A stretch of DNA of 58,842 nt, taken from the NCBI RefSeq assembly GCF_002900965.1, contig NZ_PJOM01000008.1:1-58842 (forward strand), read 5' to 3'. This DNA comes from Pseudotabrizicola formosa. GTDB taxonomy: Bacteria > Pseudomonadota > Alphaproteobacteria > Rhodobacterales > Rhodobacteraceae. Of the stretch, positions 33,056-42,033 are shown in pieces. Below the pieces are notes generated by a model, which saw only the letters and a list, made by a program, of their open reading frames with translations, was not told the origin of the DNA and did not search any database. The number at the start of each line of letters is the position of its first letter. The stretch's first letter is position 1. The position numbers and the translations under genes were made by a program.

Positions 33056-35488
33056 ATGCCCATGTTGCGCGCTTCCGCCCTGCTTCTGACCACGCTTCTG
33101 GTCCTTGCCGGGTGTCAGAGTTCCGAAGAACGGGCCGAGGGCTATTTCCAGTCCGGCCTGACCCTTCTGGCCGCGGGCGATGAAGAGCGGGCGCTGGTCG
33201 AATTCCGCAATGTGTTCAAATACGACGGCTTCCACAAGGAGGCCCGCAAGACCTATGCCGACATTCTGGTAAGCCGGGGCGAGCTGCGCGAGGCCTATGG
33301 CCAGTATCTGCGGCTGATCGAGCAATACCCCGATACGGTCGAGGTCCGTCAGTCTCTTGCCGAAATGGCTCTGGCGCAGGGCAACTGGGACGAGGTTGAA
33401 CGCCATGGGCGGGCCGCCCTGCAGCTGACCCCGGAGGCCGCCCAGGTGCAGGCCCTTGGTCTGGTGCTGGACTACCGCGCGGCCATCATCGCCCGGGATG
33501 CCGCGACGGAAGCCGAGATCACCCGCAAGGCCGAAGCCCTGCAGGCAGAGCTGCCGGACAATCTGGTCCTGCGGCGCATCCTCATTGACCATAAGATGCG
33601 GGGCCCCGATCCGCAGTCTGCCCTGCCGCAGATCGACGCGGCTCTGGCGCAAGCGCCAGAGAGCCTGGAGTTTCACAGCATGCGGCTGAGCCTTCTCGGA
33701 CAGGCCGAGGATGGCCCGGGGGTCGGGGAACAGCTGAAAACCATGGTTGCCCTGTTCCCGGAAAACGAGGAGCTGCGCGCCTCGATGATCCGCTGGTTCA
33801 TGGTGCAAGGGGATCTCTCCGGGGCCGAGGCGTTTTTGCGCGACCAGGCGGGCGCCTTGACGGCGGATCCGAAGGGCCATCTCGAGGTGGTTTACCTGCT
33901 CAGCACCACCAAGGGCCGGGAGGCGGCGCGGGCCGAGCTTGCGCAGCTGATCGCGGCCAATGCCGGGTCGGCGAATGCGGATCTCTATGGCGCCTTTCTG
34001 GCCACCATGGATTTTGAGGACGGGCAGACCGAGCAGGCCATTCAGGCCCTTGGCACCATTCTGGAAACGGCCGAGCCTTCGGATCAGACCCGCAAGCTCA
34101 TGGCGATGCAGGCCCGGATGCTGGATGATACCGGCGCCCGCGACCAGGCTGAGACGCTGGTTGAAAAGGTCCTGACCGAAGACGCCAGCAACGTCGATGC
34201 CCTGAAACTGCGGGCGTCCTGGCATATCGCCGCCGACCGGGCGGGATTGGCCATTCAGGATCTGCGCACGGCCCAGGGCCAGGCCCCGCGCGACCCGCAG
34301 ATCATGACATTGATGGCCGCCGCCTATGAACGGGACGGCAGCCGTGATCTTGCTGCCGAACAGCTGGCCAAGGCCTTTGATGTTTCGGGGGCCGGGCCGG
34401 ACGAATCGCTGCGCTATGCCGCGCTGTTGCGGCAGCAGGGGCGGCCACAGGTGGCAGAAACCGTGCTGACCGATGCCCGCCAGGTGTCTCCGGCGCATGT
34501 CGGGATCTTGCAGGCCCTGGCCGAGGTCTTGCTGGAAAATGCGAAATGGCCGCAGGCGCGGGAGGTGGCCGATACCTTGCGCCAGTTCGGCACCCCGGAA
34601 ACCCTCGGAGCCGCCGAGCGGATCGAGGCGGCCATCCTGTTCGGGCAGGACAGGATGGAAGAAGGCCTGGCCTTGCTGGAATCCCAGGCGCTGGCCAGCG
34701 GTGATGATGTGCGGCCTTCGGTTGTGGTGGTGATGACCCAGATCCGCGCCGGCCGGCATGCGGAAGCCCGCAGCTTTCTGGACGAGGCGCTGACAAAAAC
34801 ACCCGATGATCCGACCCTTCGCGTGCTGAGCGCCAATGTCGATGCCATTCTGGGCAAGACCGCCGAAGCCGAAGCGGTCTACCGTGACCTGATCTCCGAA
34901 GATCCGGCGGCCGATCTGCCGGTCCGCATGCTCTATGGGCTGCTGGTCAGCGAAGGCCGCGAGGCCGATGCCCGCGCGGTGCTGGAGGCCGGTCTGCAGG
35001 CGCAGCCCGACAATGAAAGCCTGCTCTGGACGCAGGCCAGCCTGCTGGAACGCGACGGCAAGATCGACGAGACGATTGCGATCTACGAAAAGCTCTACGC
35101 GCGCAACAGCTCGAACATCGTGGCCGCCAACAACCTTGCCAGCATGATCACCACCTATCGTGACGATCCCGAAAGCCTGGAGCGGGCCTATGCCATCGCG
35201 CGGCGCCTGCGGGAAAGCCCGGTGCCTGCCTTTCAGGACACCTATGGCTGGATCGAATACCGGCGCGGCAACGCGGAGACGGCGCTGCGCTATCTGGAGC
35301 CCGGCGCAAAAGGCTTGCCTGACGATCCGCTGGCACAGTTTCACCTTGGCATGGCCTATGCCGATCTGGGCCGCAAGGACGAGGCCATTGCACAGTTGCG
35401 CCGCGCTCTGGAACTTGGCGAGGGCCGAGACCTGCCGCAGCTGCGTCAGGCCGAAGAGAAACTGACCCTGCTGACCGCAACGCCGTAA
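33056..35488 (+). CDS. PEP-CTERM-system TPR-repeat lipoprotein (PrsT-like)
   Basis: The 810-residue protein has a lipoprotein signal (LLTTLLVLAGC, acylated Cys about residue 20). Tandem TPR motifs cover essentially the whole length (for example AEGYFQSGLTLLAAGDEERA, DAVYRDLISEDP-like turns, and GWIEYRRGNAETALRYLEPG). Length and architecture match the TPR lipoprotein that accompanies exosortase/EPS loci. It resembles the periplasmic scaffold parts of cellulose and alginate exporters (BcsC, AlgK). It probably sits at the outer membrane's inner face and connects the exporter to the polymer. The Wza-like and beta-barrel genes follow on the same strand. Confidence 0.87.
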   Translation: MPMLRASALLLTTLLVLAGCQSSEERAEGYFQSGLTLLAAGDEERALVEFRNVFKYDGFHKEARKTYADILVSRGELREAYGQYLRLIEQYPDTVEVRQSLAEMALAQGNWDEVERHGRAALQLTPEAAQVQALGLVLDYRAAIIARDAATEAEITRKAEALQAELPDNLVLRRILIDHKMRGPDPQSALPQIDAALAQAPESLEFHSMRLSLLGQAEDGPGVGEQLKTMVALFPENEELRASMIRWFMVQGDLSGAEAFLRDQAGALTADPKGHLEVVYLLSTTKGREAARAELAQLIAANAGSANADLYGAFLATMDFEDGQTEQAIQALGTILETAEPSDQTRKLMAMQARMLDDTGARDQAETLVEKVLTEDASNVDALKLRASWHIAADRAGLAIQDLRTAQGQAPRDPQIMTLMAAAYERDGSRDLAAEQLAKAFDVSGAGPDESLRYAALLRQQGRPQVAETVLTDARQVSPAHVGILQALAEVLLENAKWPQAREVADTLRQFGTPETLGAAERIEAAILFGQDRMEEGLALLESQALASGDDVRPSVVVVMTQIRAGRHAEARSFLDEALTKTPDDPTLRVLSANVDAILGKTAEAEAVYRDLISEDPAADLPVRMLYGLLVSEGREADARAVLEAGLQAQPDNESLLWTQASLLERDGKIDETIAIYEKLYARNSSNIVAANNLASMITTYRDDPESLERAYAIARRLRESPVPAFQDTYGWIEYRRGNAETALRYLEPGAKGLPDDPLAQFHLGMAYADLGRKDEAIAQLRRALELGEGRDLPQLRQAEEKLTLLTATP

Positions 35489-35685
35489 CCGCGGCGCAGA
35501 TCCTGCAACACTCTGTGGATAAGTTGTACTCCTGCCACGCTGCGCCGCGCAGATCGCTCTGGCGCAGCTTCCTTGCCATTGTCACTTTCCGGATTTTAAG
35601 TTTCCGTTTATAGCGGAAAACAACAGCTTTGCCCCATCACGGACCGGCCGTGCCGCAAGGACAGGCCCCCGCAGGAGAACCGATC

Positions 35686-36291
35686 ATGCCACGACAAATC
35701 TTCGCCCTATGTGCAGGCACCCTTGCCCTGCTTGCCGGTTTTGTCTCCGAAGCCATGGCCCAGGACGGCTACCGGGTGCGCAATGGGGATACCTTGCGCG
35801 TCGAGGTGCTGGAAGATCCGACCCTCAACCGGGCGGTCCTTGTGGCGCCCGACGGGCGCATCGCCCTGCCGCTGGCAGGCGGCATCCCGGCCGCGGGCCG
35901 CACATTGGAAGCGGTGCAAGGCGAGCTTGCCGCGAAACTCGCGCCGAACTTTGCCGCCCCGCCCACAGTCTTTGTCGCGCTGGAACGCCAGCGCGACATC
36001 ATTCCCTCAACCGGCGCGGCGACAGAAGCCGTCATCTCGGTGTTTGTGATGGGCGAGGTGGCCCGACCCGGCAAGCTGGATCTCGAACCCGGCACCACTG
36101 TCTTGCAGGCCTTTGCCGAAATGGGGGGCTTTAGCAAGTTTGCGGCAACCAAGCGGGTTCAGCTGCGGCGCGGGGCCCAAAGCTGGACGCTGAACTACAA
36201 GGCGATCGAGGCCGGAACCAGCACTGCGGGGGCCACCATTCTGGCAGAAGGCGATGTCATCATCGTCCCGCAGCGCAAATTGTTCGAATAA
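35686..36291 (+). CDS. Polysaccharide export protein (Wza-like, short)
   Basis: The 201-residue protein has a signal peptide (MPRQIFALCAGTLALLAGFV...AMAQ). The polysaccharide-export domain follows (YRVRNGDTLRVEVLEDPTLN, VLVAPDGRIALPLAGGIPAA), then one SLBB-type domain (VISVFVMGEVARPGKLDLEP ... AEGDVIIVPQRK). It is about half the length of Wza and lacks a lipobox Cys, so it resembles the short PEP-CTERM-associated exporters. ATG at 35686 follows AGGAG. It would form the periplasmic part of the export channel, and the adjacent beta-barrel could supply the outer-membrane part. Confidence 0.87.
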   Translation: MPRQIFALCAGTLALLAGFVSEAMAQDGYRVRNGDTLRVEVLEDPTLNRAVLVAPDGRIALPLAGGIPAAGRTLEAVQGELAAKLAPNFAAPPTVFVALERQRDIIPSTGAATEAVISVFVMGEVARPGKLDLEPGTTVLQAFAEMGGFSKFAATKRVQLRRGAQSWTLNYKAIEAGTSTAGATILAEGDVIIVPQRKLFE

Positions 36292-36297
36292 GGTCAG

Positions 36298-37542
36298 ATG
36301 GATATGGCCCGCTTCCTGCCTGCGACCCTTGGCGCGGCCTGTCTGATGGCAGGGGTCGTCCTGCCTGGCTTTGCGCAAGAGCAGGGCGGTCTGCGTCTGA
36401 CCTTCGGCATCAATCAGGGCCTGGACTGGCGCGACAATCCCGATCTTGAAACGCCGTCTTCGGGCAGTGAGACCACCAGCCGCACCCAGCTGCGCCTTGG
36501 CCTGATCTCGGAAACCCCCACCCAGCGTCTGGCCTTCGATCTTGGCGGAACGGTGGTCGCGGGCAGCGGGTCGGAAAAAGGCCTCAACACGCCTTCTGCC
36601 ACGCTGGCCTATCGCCTGGAAAGCGCCGCGTCAGCCCTGGAGCTTGAGGCGTTTTTGCGCGAGGCCGATGTTGATACGCTGGATTTCATCTTTGGCGGTG
36701 ACGATCTGAATGCACCTGTCGTGACCGCGGTCACCGGCTCGGGCACCCGCCGTCAGACCGGGGCCACGGCCTCGATTGACTTCGGCCGTGACGCGCCCTT
36801 TGGCGGCAGTTTCTCTTTGGGGCGCACCGAAACCGATTACACGGCCACCACGGACCCCAGCCTGATCGACAGCCTGCGCACCACGGCACGGCTGGCCCTG
36901 CGCTTTGATCTGAGCCCCGTCACCAGCGTGACCACCTCCCTGTCCGCCTCCCGGCTGGAAGAAGAGGGCGCTTCGCCCGAGGACAGTGAAACCCTTGCCA
37001 TCGGCCTGACCCATAGCCTGCCCACCGGGGCCTATACCGCCAGCATGACCATCGGCCGCACCGAAGAGGGCACGCGCGAGTCGCTCAGCTTTGGCCGGAG
37101 CCTTGATCTGCCGGCCGGGCAACTCTCGGCCACCCTTGGCCTCAGCCGCCCGGTCACGGGCAAGACCCAAGGCATCGGCACGCTGAACTGGCAACAGGAC
37201 CTAGCGAACGGCAGCTTGCAGCTGGGTCTGGCCCGCTCTGTCACCGGCAATGACCGGGATGAAGAAACCCGCGTCTCCCGCCTGTCCATGTCCTATGCGC
37301 AGGAGCTGACCCCCCGCCTTGGGCTGAGCCTGTCAGCGGGTCTGCAGGACAGCCGCGAAACCCAGACCGGCCTGTCCTCGCGCACCACCAACCTGAGCGC
37401 CAGCCTGCGCCAGGAGCTGACGGAAGACTGGGGCCTCAATCTGGGGCTCACCCACAGGGTCAAGGATGAAGACGGCGCCGGACGGGTCAGATCCAATGGC
37501 GTGTTCCTGTCTGTCAGCCGGGATTTCGTGTTCTTCCCCTGA
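36298..37542 (+). CDS. Outer-membrane beta-barrel protein of the EPS locus
   Basis: The 414-residue protein has a signal peptide (ending LPGFAQ). Many alternating amphipathic strands follow (LRLTFGINQGLDWRDNPDLE, AFDLGGTVVAG, GGSFSLGRTETDYT and so on). It ends in an aromatic C-terminal strand VFLSVSRDFVFFP, as expected for a barrel inserted by BamA. It starts 6 bp after the Wza-like gene, whose stop codon contributes the AAGG ribosome site. Similar barrels occur at this place in PEP-CTERM/EPS loci and are proposed to form or gate the outer-membrane exit. Confidence 0.8.
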   Translation: MDMARFLPATLGAACLMAGVVLPGFAQEQGGLRLTFGINQGLDWRDNPDLETPSSGSETTSRTQLRLGLISETPTQRLAFDLGGTVVAGSGSEKGLNTPSATLAYRLESAASALELEAFLREADVDTLDFIFGGDDLNAPVVTAVTGSGTRRQTGATASIDFGRDAPFGGSFSLGRTETDYTATTDPSLIDSLRTTARLALRFDLSPVTSVTTSLSASRLEEEGASPEDSETLAIGLTHSLPTGAYTASMTIGRTEEGTRESLSFGRSLDLPAGQLSATLGLSRPVTGKTQGIGTLNWQQDLANGSLQLGLARSVTGNDRDEETRVSRLSMSYAQELTPRLGLSLSAGLQDSRETQTGLSSRTTNLSASLRQELTEDWGLNLGLTHRVKDEDGAGRVRSNGVFLSVSRDFVFFP

Positions 37543-37944
37543 CACATCCGTCCTGACCGGGGTTTGCAGGGTCCGCAAGGCCCTGATGCAGGCCGGCCTT
37601 GCCAAAAGACAGCCGCACGAATCAGCCGCTGTGACGGCGTTCGGGCCGGGCCGCTGCAGTCCAGCGCACAGGGCCGCACATTAGCGCGATCACACGGCCC
37701 GGCAGAGCGGTTGTCCACAGTTTGCGCGCTGCGCGGGACGGACCCGCAGGACTGTCCGCCAAACAGAAACAGTGCGGCCCAAAACCCTTGAAAACAAAGT
37801 CGTTCACGGCGGGATTTCGCCAGTTTTCGCTTGAGTTTTCGGCAAAATAAAGGCAATGTTAATGCAAGTTAACGGACTCGCGACAGCAGCAGAACCTGTC
37901 GCCAGACGGAAACAGTGATGTATTTTCCATTAGGGAGCTTAACT
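37543..37944. other. Intergenic region upstream of VPLPA-CTERM gene
   Basis: No gene is seen. The last 150 bp is AT-rich and contains GTTAA-TGCAAG-TTAAC (37858-37873), a small inverted repeat that could be an operator or promoter element of the VPLPA-CTERM gene. Confidence 0.4.
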
Positions 37945-38517
37945 ATGCTTGATTTCATTCGCACGACAGCCTTGGGCGTTGTCGCAGCGCTCGCCATCGG
38001 CGCAACCTCTGCCGGCGCTGTCACCTTCACAGGCGAGACAAACGGCGGCAGCGGTACGTTTGTCGACAACGGCCCGAACGCGTTCTATGATTTTCAGCTC
38101 ACGCTGACCAGCAACGACAACGGCACACCCAACATCTTCACGACCGGCAGTGCCGTGGCAGATCAGGCGTACAAGGTCAGCGGCGTATGGACTTTTCAAT
38201 CACCTGATCCAGGTGGCTCAAGCTTTGACCCGTTCGGCTATTTCATCGACTCGGTTTTTGTGGGGCTGGTCCAGCTCTCTACCAATGGCTTGATTGTCCC
38301 AGCGATTCATAATGGAACCTTCGAGTTCATCGTTGCTGCGGGTCAGACATTCGGCTTCTACGCCCTCGCCACAGATGGCATTCTCGGATCGTCCACCAGC
38401 GTTGCTTACGGAAACGTCTCACAGGTTCCAGTGCCGGCAGCCGGCCTGCTGCTTCTGTCCGCTCTGGGTGGGGTTGCGCTGGTCCGTCGCCGCAGCAACA
38501 AAGCTGCAGCAGTCTGA
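37945..38517 (+). CDS. VPLPA-CTERM-type exosortase substrate, 190 aa
   Basis: The signal peptide is MLDFIRTTALGVVAALAIGA...AGA. The polar beta-rich body (VTFTGETNGGSGTFVDNG ... FDPFGYFIDSVFVGLVQL) is followed by the sorting signal VPVPAAGLLLLSALGGVALV and RRRSNKAAAV. The body resembles short PEP-CTERM proteins with a jelly-roll-like fold. ATG at 37945 follows GGGAG. It lies directly before the exosortase gene, separated by a strong terminator, so it is probably an abundant, separately expressed substrate. Confidence 0.85.
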   Translation: MLDFIRTTALGVVAALAIGATSAGAVTFTGETNGGSGTFVDNGPNAFYDFQLTLTSNDNGTPNIFTTGSAVADQAYKVSGVWTFQSPDPGGSSFDPFGYFIDSVFVGLVQLSTNGLIVPAIHNGTFEFIVAAGQTFGFYALATDGILGSSTSVAYGNVSQVPVPAAGLLLLSALGGVALVRRRSNKAAAV

Positions 38518-38543
38518 TCGCTTCGCTATCACAGATCTTTATG

Positions 38544-38572
38544 AACAGGGCACCTTCGGGTGCCCTGTTTGT
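38544..38572 (+). terminator. Rho-independent terminator
   Basis: AACAGGGCACC and GGTGCCCTGTT flank a TTCG tetraloop, giving a perfect 11-bp stem followed by a T-rich run. It ends the VPLPA-CTERM transcript before the exosortase gene. Confidence 0.9.
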
Positions 38573-38723
38573 TTTGGCCTGCTGGTGCGATGCGCCCGGA
38601 CCACGGCTGCGCCGCAACGGTAAACATTGTGTTTCCTGCGCCCGTGGCTGGTGTATCCTGCTGGCAGGGCAAAGCTTTTTCGCCTAGAGTAAGCGCGATT
38701 TCATTCCAGTTGCGGATAGTGCC

Positions 38724-40313
38724 ATGACCTTTTCCACCAGTCAGACTCCCTCCTTTGCCGTGAACCCGATCGGCCTTGGCTGGTTTGCGCTCCTGGTCGT
38801 GGCGGCCATTCCGGTGTACTGGATCGGCTTTGTCTCGCTTGGGGCCGCATGGATCACCCCCGAATACAGCCACGGACCGCTGATCCCGCTGATCTCGCTC
38901 TATCTGTTCCTGCGCGAATTGCGCGACTCGCCGGCCCCCGCCCAGCAAGGCGACATCAACCGCAGGCCCGGCATCGCGGTGATCCTCTTCGCCTTGGCCT
39001 TCGGGATTTTCGGCAACCTGATCCGCATCCCCGATGTGGTGACCTATGCCTTCATCATCTGGGTCGGCGGCGTGGTGCTGACCGTGATGGGATGGGAGCG
39101 TGGCAAGCGCCATCAGCTGCCGGTGCTGCACCTGATCTTCATGCTGCCGCTGCCGCAGATGCTGTTCTGGCAGATGACCATCTTCCTGCAGCTGGTGTCG
39201 TCCAACATCGGGGTCTGGTTCATCCAGCTGATGAACATCCCGGTGTTCCTGGAAGGCAATATCATCGACCTCGGGGTCTACAAGCTGCAGGTGGCCGAGG
39301 CCTGTTCGGGCCTGCGCTATCTGTTCCCGATCCTGTCGTTTTCCTATCTGTTCGGCATCCTGTACCGCGGGCCGTTCTGGCACAAGGCGGTGCTGTTCCT
39401 GATGGCCGCCCCGCTGACCGTGCTGATGAACTCGTTCCGCATCGGGATGATCGGGGTTCTGGTCAACAGCTATGGCATCGGTCAGGCCGAAGGATTCCTG
39501 CATTTCTTCGAAGGCTGGGTGATCTTTGGCGCCTGTATCGCGATGCTGTTCCTGACTGCCATTGCCCTGCAGCGCCTGACCCCCAACCCGATGCCGCTGT
39601 CGGAAACCATCGACCTTGATACCGCGGGCCTTGGCGCGCAGATGCAGCGCATCACCACCCTGGCCCCGGCACGCGGGCTGGCCGTGGCCGCCCTGCTGAC
39701 GCTGGCGATCGGGGCCGCCTTCGTGCTGACGCCCGAGCGTCCGGTGCAGACCGTGGCGCGCGAAGGCTTCTCCGGCTATCCGCGCGATCTGGGCAATTGG
39801 TCCGGCGCGATGCAATCCCTGGAACCTGAGGTTGAACGGGTGCTGGGTGCCACCGATTACATCAATGCCACCTATGTGGCGGCGGGCGAACGCAGCTATG
39901 TGAACCTGTTCTCGGCCTGGTATGAAAAGCAGACCGAAGGCTCTGGCATCCACTCGCCCGAGGTCTGCCTGCCCGTCGGCGGCTGGGAGATTTTCTCGCT
40001 GACCCAGCACACGGTCAACCTGCCCGACACGCCTTATGGCAGCTTTCCGGTCAACCGTGCCGTCATCCAGAAGGGCCTGTCCAAACAGCTGGTCTATTAC
40101 TGGTTCGAACAGCGCGGCAAGCGCCAGACCAATGATTATGCCGCCAAGATCGGCGTGGTCTGGGACAGCCTGACCATCGGTCGCAGCGACGGGGCCATCG
40201 TCCGCTTTGTCACCCCGATCGAGGAGGGCGAGAGCGAGGCCGAGGCCGAAGCCCGCATTTTGCGCCTGATGACCTTGGCCCTGCAGGGATTGCCCCGGTT
40301 CATCCCGGAATAG
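38724..40313 (+). CDS. xrtD: Exosortase-EpsI fusion (XrtD-like, VPLPA-CTERM system)
   Basis: The 529-residue protein has an N-terminal exosortase domain of about eight TM helices with the catalytic triad Cys194 (EACSGLRYL), Arg239 ([10 protein letters not shown]) and His260 (GFLHFFEGW). A C-terminal periplasmic EpsI domain (residues 310-525) includes [33 protein letters not shown] and [12 protein letters not shown]. Exosortases cleave PEP-CTERM-like tags at the membrane, in step with EPS export. The fusion and the VPLPA-type substrates fit exosortase D of roseobacters; the subtype is assigned from those, not from a profile search. Three intact candidate substrates are encoded in the window. 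Confidence 0.9.
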   Translation: MTFSTSQTPSFAVNPIGLGWFALLVVAAIPVYWIGFVSLGAAWITPEYSHGPLIPLISLYLFLRELRDSPAPAQQGDINRRPGIAVILFALAFGIFGNLIRIPDVVTYAFIIWVGGVVLTVMGWERGKRHQLPVLHLIFMLPLPQMLFWQMTIFLQLVSSNIGVWFIQLMNIPVFLEGNIIDLGVYKLQVAEACSGLRYLFPILSFSYLFGILYRGPFWHKAVLFLMAAPLTVLMNSFRIGMIGVLVNSYGIGQAEGFLHFFEGWVIFGACIAMLFLTAIALQRLTPNPMPLSETIDLDTAGLGAQMQRITTLAPARGLAVAALLTLAIGAAFVLTPERPVQTVAREGFSGYPRDLGNWSGAMQSLEPEVERVLGATDYINATYVAAGERSYVNLFSAWYEKQTEGSGIHSPEVCLPVGGWEIFSLTQHTVNLPDTPYGSFPVNRAVIQKGLSKQLVYYWFEQRGKRQTNDYAAKIGVVWDSLTIGRSDGAIVRFVTPIEEGESEAEAEARILRLMTLALQGLPRFIPE

Positions 40314-40351
40314 GCGTGCAGCGCATAAGAGAAAAATTGTTGTATCTTTAG

Positions 40352-40591
40352 GCATTTCCTGCCGTTCTCTCGCAGGTTCTGGCACCGGTTTTTACCTCGG
40401 GTGGCACCGACACATTCGTCTTCCACGGGATCGTGTCGGATACGGCGAATATCGCTTCGATCCGGTTTGGCGGCGACCTTCTCGTCTATGCGCCAGTCAT
40501 CGCCGCCGTTTCGCTCCCCGCTTGGGGTCTTTTGCTGATTGGTGCCCTTGGTGGCCTTGCCGCCCTGCGCCACCGCAAGATGATTGCCTGA
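40352..40591 (+). pseudogene. Truncated VPLPA-CTERM protein relic
   Basis: The open frame after the TAG at 40349 encodes AFPAVLSQVLAPVFTSGGTD, DTFVFHGIVSDTANIASIRF and a C-terminal VSLPAWGLLLIGALGGLAAL-RHRKMIA. The tail is a degenerate VPLPA-CTERM signal (VSLPA, hydrophobic helix, basic end). There is no start codon, ribosome site or signal peptide. The 5' end has therefore been lost and only the last 79 codons remain. It begins 38 bp after the exosortase stop, the place where a dedicated substrate gene would be expected. Confidence 0.7.
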
Positions 40592-40988
40592 CCCTCACCC
40601 ACGCGGATCTGACCGTAGCAAAGTCCCCGATTTCCGGGGACTTTGCGTACAAGGAGCGCCCGGCCTGCACGCTAGATGTGCGGAGGCGAGCGGAACACAA
40701 AATCGGCAGATCAACATTCGCAATCAGGGCAAACGAATCTGATCCCCCGCCATGAGGGCGGACAAGGCCGACATACGGCATTAGGCAGCGTATCTGTTTT
40801 GCACTTTTGCAGTCTCACCCACCACAAGATCATCTTTATGACAGCGGTTGCCGGCTCCTTCGGGCCTGAAACACACTAAGCGCTTGACATCGATCATCGG
40901 CGCATGGTCTTCGCGAAACAAACTCCGGTCTTGTCCACCTTGCATTGAATAGTTAGAGTTTTTTTAATTATTGAGGTCTGTCTGCTCC
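40592..40988. other. Intergenic region with hairpins
   Basis: It holds the hairpin at 40618-40646 and the AT-rich upstream region of the rhamnosyltransferase-like gene (40940-40970). No coding frame is supported. Confidence 0.45.
40618..40646. terminator. Strong hairpin, probable terminator
   Basis: GCAAAGTCCCC and GGGGACTTTGC form a perfect 11-bp stem around GATTTCC. There is no clear T-tract on either side, so termination is likely but not certain. It closes the exosortase transcript after the relic gene. Confidence 0.65.
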
Positions 40989-41810
40989 ATGTTCAGCTAT
41001 GTTATCATGACGCGGTTCAACTTGGCCACGCCTGGAAAGGAAGCCGCAATTCGGACACAAGCCGGCTGGCTTGAAGGCAGGTTTCACCTGTTCGAAACCT
41101 ACTGTCTCCCCTCGGTTGCGGCGCAACGCAACACGGCTTTTAACTGGATCATCTATTTCGATGTCGACACACCCGATATCTTCAAGCACCGCATCACGGC
41201 CTTGCAAAAGATTTTCCCCTTTCACGCCTATTACACGCCGCTCTTTCGCGGCGAAGGGTGGAACCGCTCATTGCGAGAAACCTATCCGTTGCAGGAAAAG
41301 CTGCTGCTGACCACGCGGCTGGACAATGACGATGCCCTGCCGGTTGATTTCACCGAACGGCTGCAGGCGGCGGTCCAGGCAAACCAGTTCAAGCCCGGGG
41401 CCTATAATTTCCGCAATGGCCTGATCCGGCAAGGCGATGCGCTCTATGCCATTGAACACCCTAAAAATGCCTTTTTCAGCCGCCTGGAACCCGTCGATGG
41501 CGATCTGCGCCCGGCCCCGGCGATCCCGCACATGCAACTCGATGCTTATGGGCCAATCAATCAGATCGAGGGTGCGCCAGGCTGGTTGCAGATCGTGCAC
41601 GAGACCAATGTGTCCAACAAGGTCCGCGGTAAACGCGTTGCGCCCGATCCTTACCTGAACCTGTTCCCGCAGCAGGTCATGGAGGGTCTGTCGCACCCAT
41701 CTTCCTTCGACCTTATGGCGCAGAATTTCATTCAGACCCCGCTCTGGTCCCTCCGCGATCGCATGGTCGAAATCTGGCGAATGAAGGGGTCACGCCGCAA
41801 ACAGGGCTAA
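40989..41810 (+). CDS. Putative rhamnosyltransferase-like glycosyltransferase
   Basis: The 273-residue protein resembles the putative rhamnosyl transferase family common in Rhodobacteraceae. It has a start-proximal YVIMTRFNLATPGK, FETYCLPSVAAQRN and FNWIIYFDVDTPDIF with an FDxDTP block, and LLTTRLDNDDALPVDF with an R-x-D-N-D-D motif that probably binds metal. HETNVSNKVRG follows near the C-terminus. ATG at 40989 lies about 11 bases after GAGG. It has its own upstream region, downstream of the exosortase hairpin. Rhamnose is only the family's name, and the sugar used is not shown. Confidence 0.7.
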   Translation: MFSYVIMTRFNLATPGKEAAIRTQAGWLEGRFHLFETYCLPSVAAQRNTAFNWIIYFDVDTPDIFKHRITALQKIFPFHAYYTPLFRGEGWNRSLRETYPLQEKLLLTTRLDNDDALPVDFTERLQAAVQANQFKPGAYNFRNGLIRQGDALYAIEHPKNAFFSRLEPVDGDLRPAPAIPHMQLDAYGPINQIEGAPGWLQIVHETNVSNKVRGKRVAPDPYLNLFPQQVMEGLSHPSSFDLMAQNFIQTPLWSLRDRMVEIWRMKGSRRKQG

Positions 41811-42033
41811 GGCAGACTGGTGCCGATACTGCGCAGGTCCTGTCGCGCAAGGTGCAGCAGTGGGTCCCACACTGCTATGCGGAGCCGATCAAGCCCAGCC
41901 GCAGAGATCACAAACCTTTTTGCGCAGCTCTGTGATTGTTTCCATTGCGGCCACAACCCTGCCGCAATTCCCACTCCAAACTGCCGTTTTTCCCGATCAA
42001 CACTCGCCCGGAATCCACTGATCCGGGGCCGAT

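Noticed and set aside
33014-35344. Long minus-strand open frame opposite the TPR lipoprotein gene
   Set aside because: The plus-strand frame has a lipoprotein signal and TPR repeats throughout. The antisense frame is a compositional shadow.
35514-35522. A second perfect DnaA box (TGTGGATAA)
   Set aside because: It lies between EPS genes with no iterons, AT-rich unwinding region or replication gene nearby. A 9-bp match is plausible by chance in 59 kb.
37858-37873. GTTAA-N6-TTAAC upstream of the VPLPA-CTERM gene as a CtrA site
   Set aside because: The CtrA consensus is TTAA-N7-TTAA; the spacing here is 6. It may be an operator of something else, but CtrA is not supported.
38529-40385. 618-codon minus-strand frame opposite the exosortase gene
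   Set aside because: It is very rich in His/Gln/Arg/Asp, the usual signature of an antisense shadow of a membrane-protein gene.
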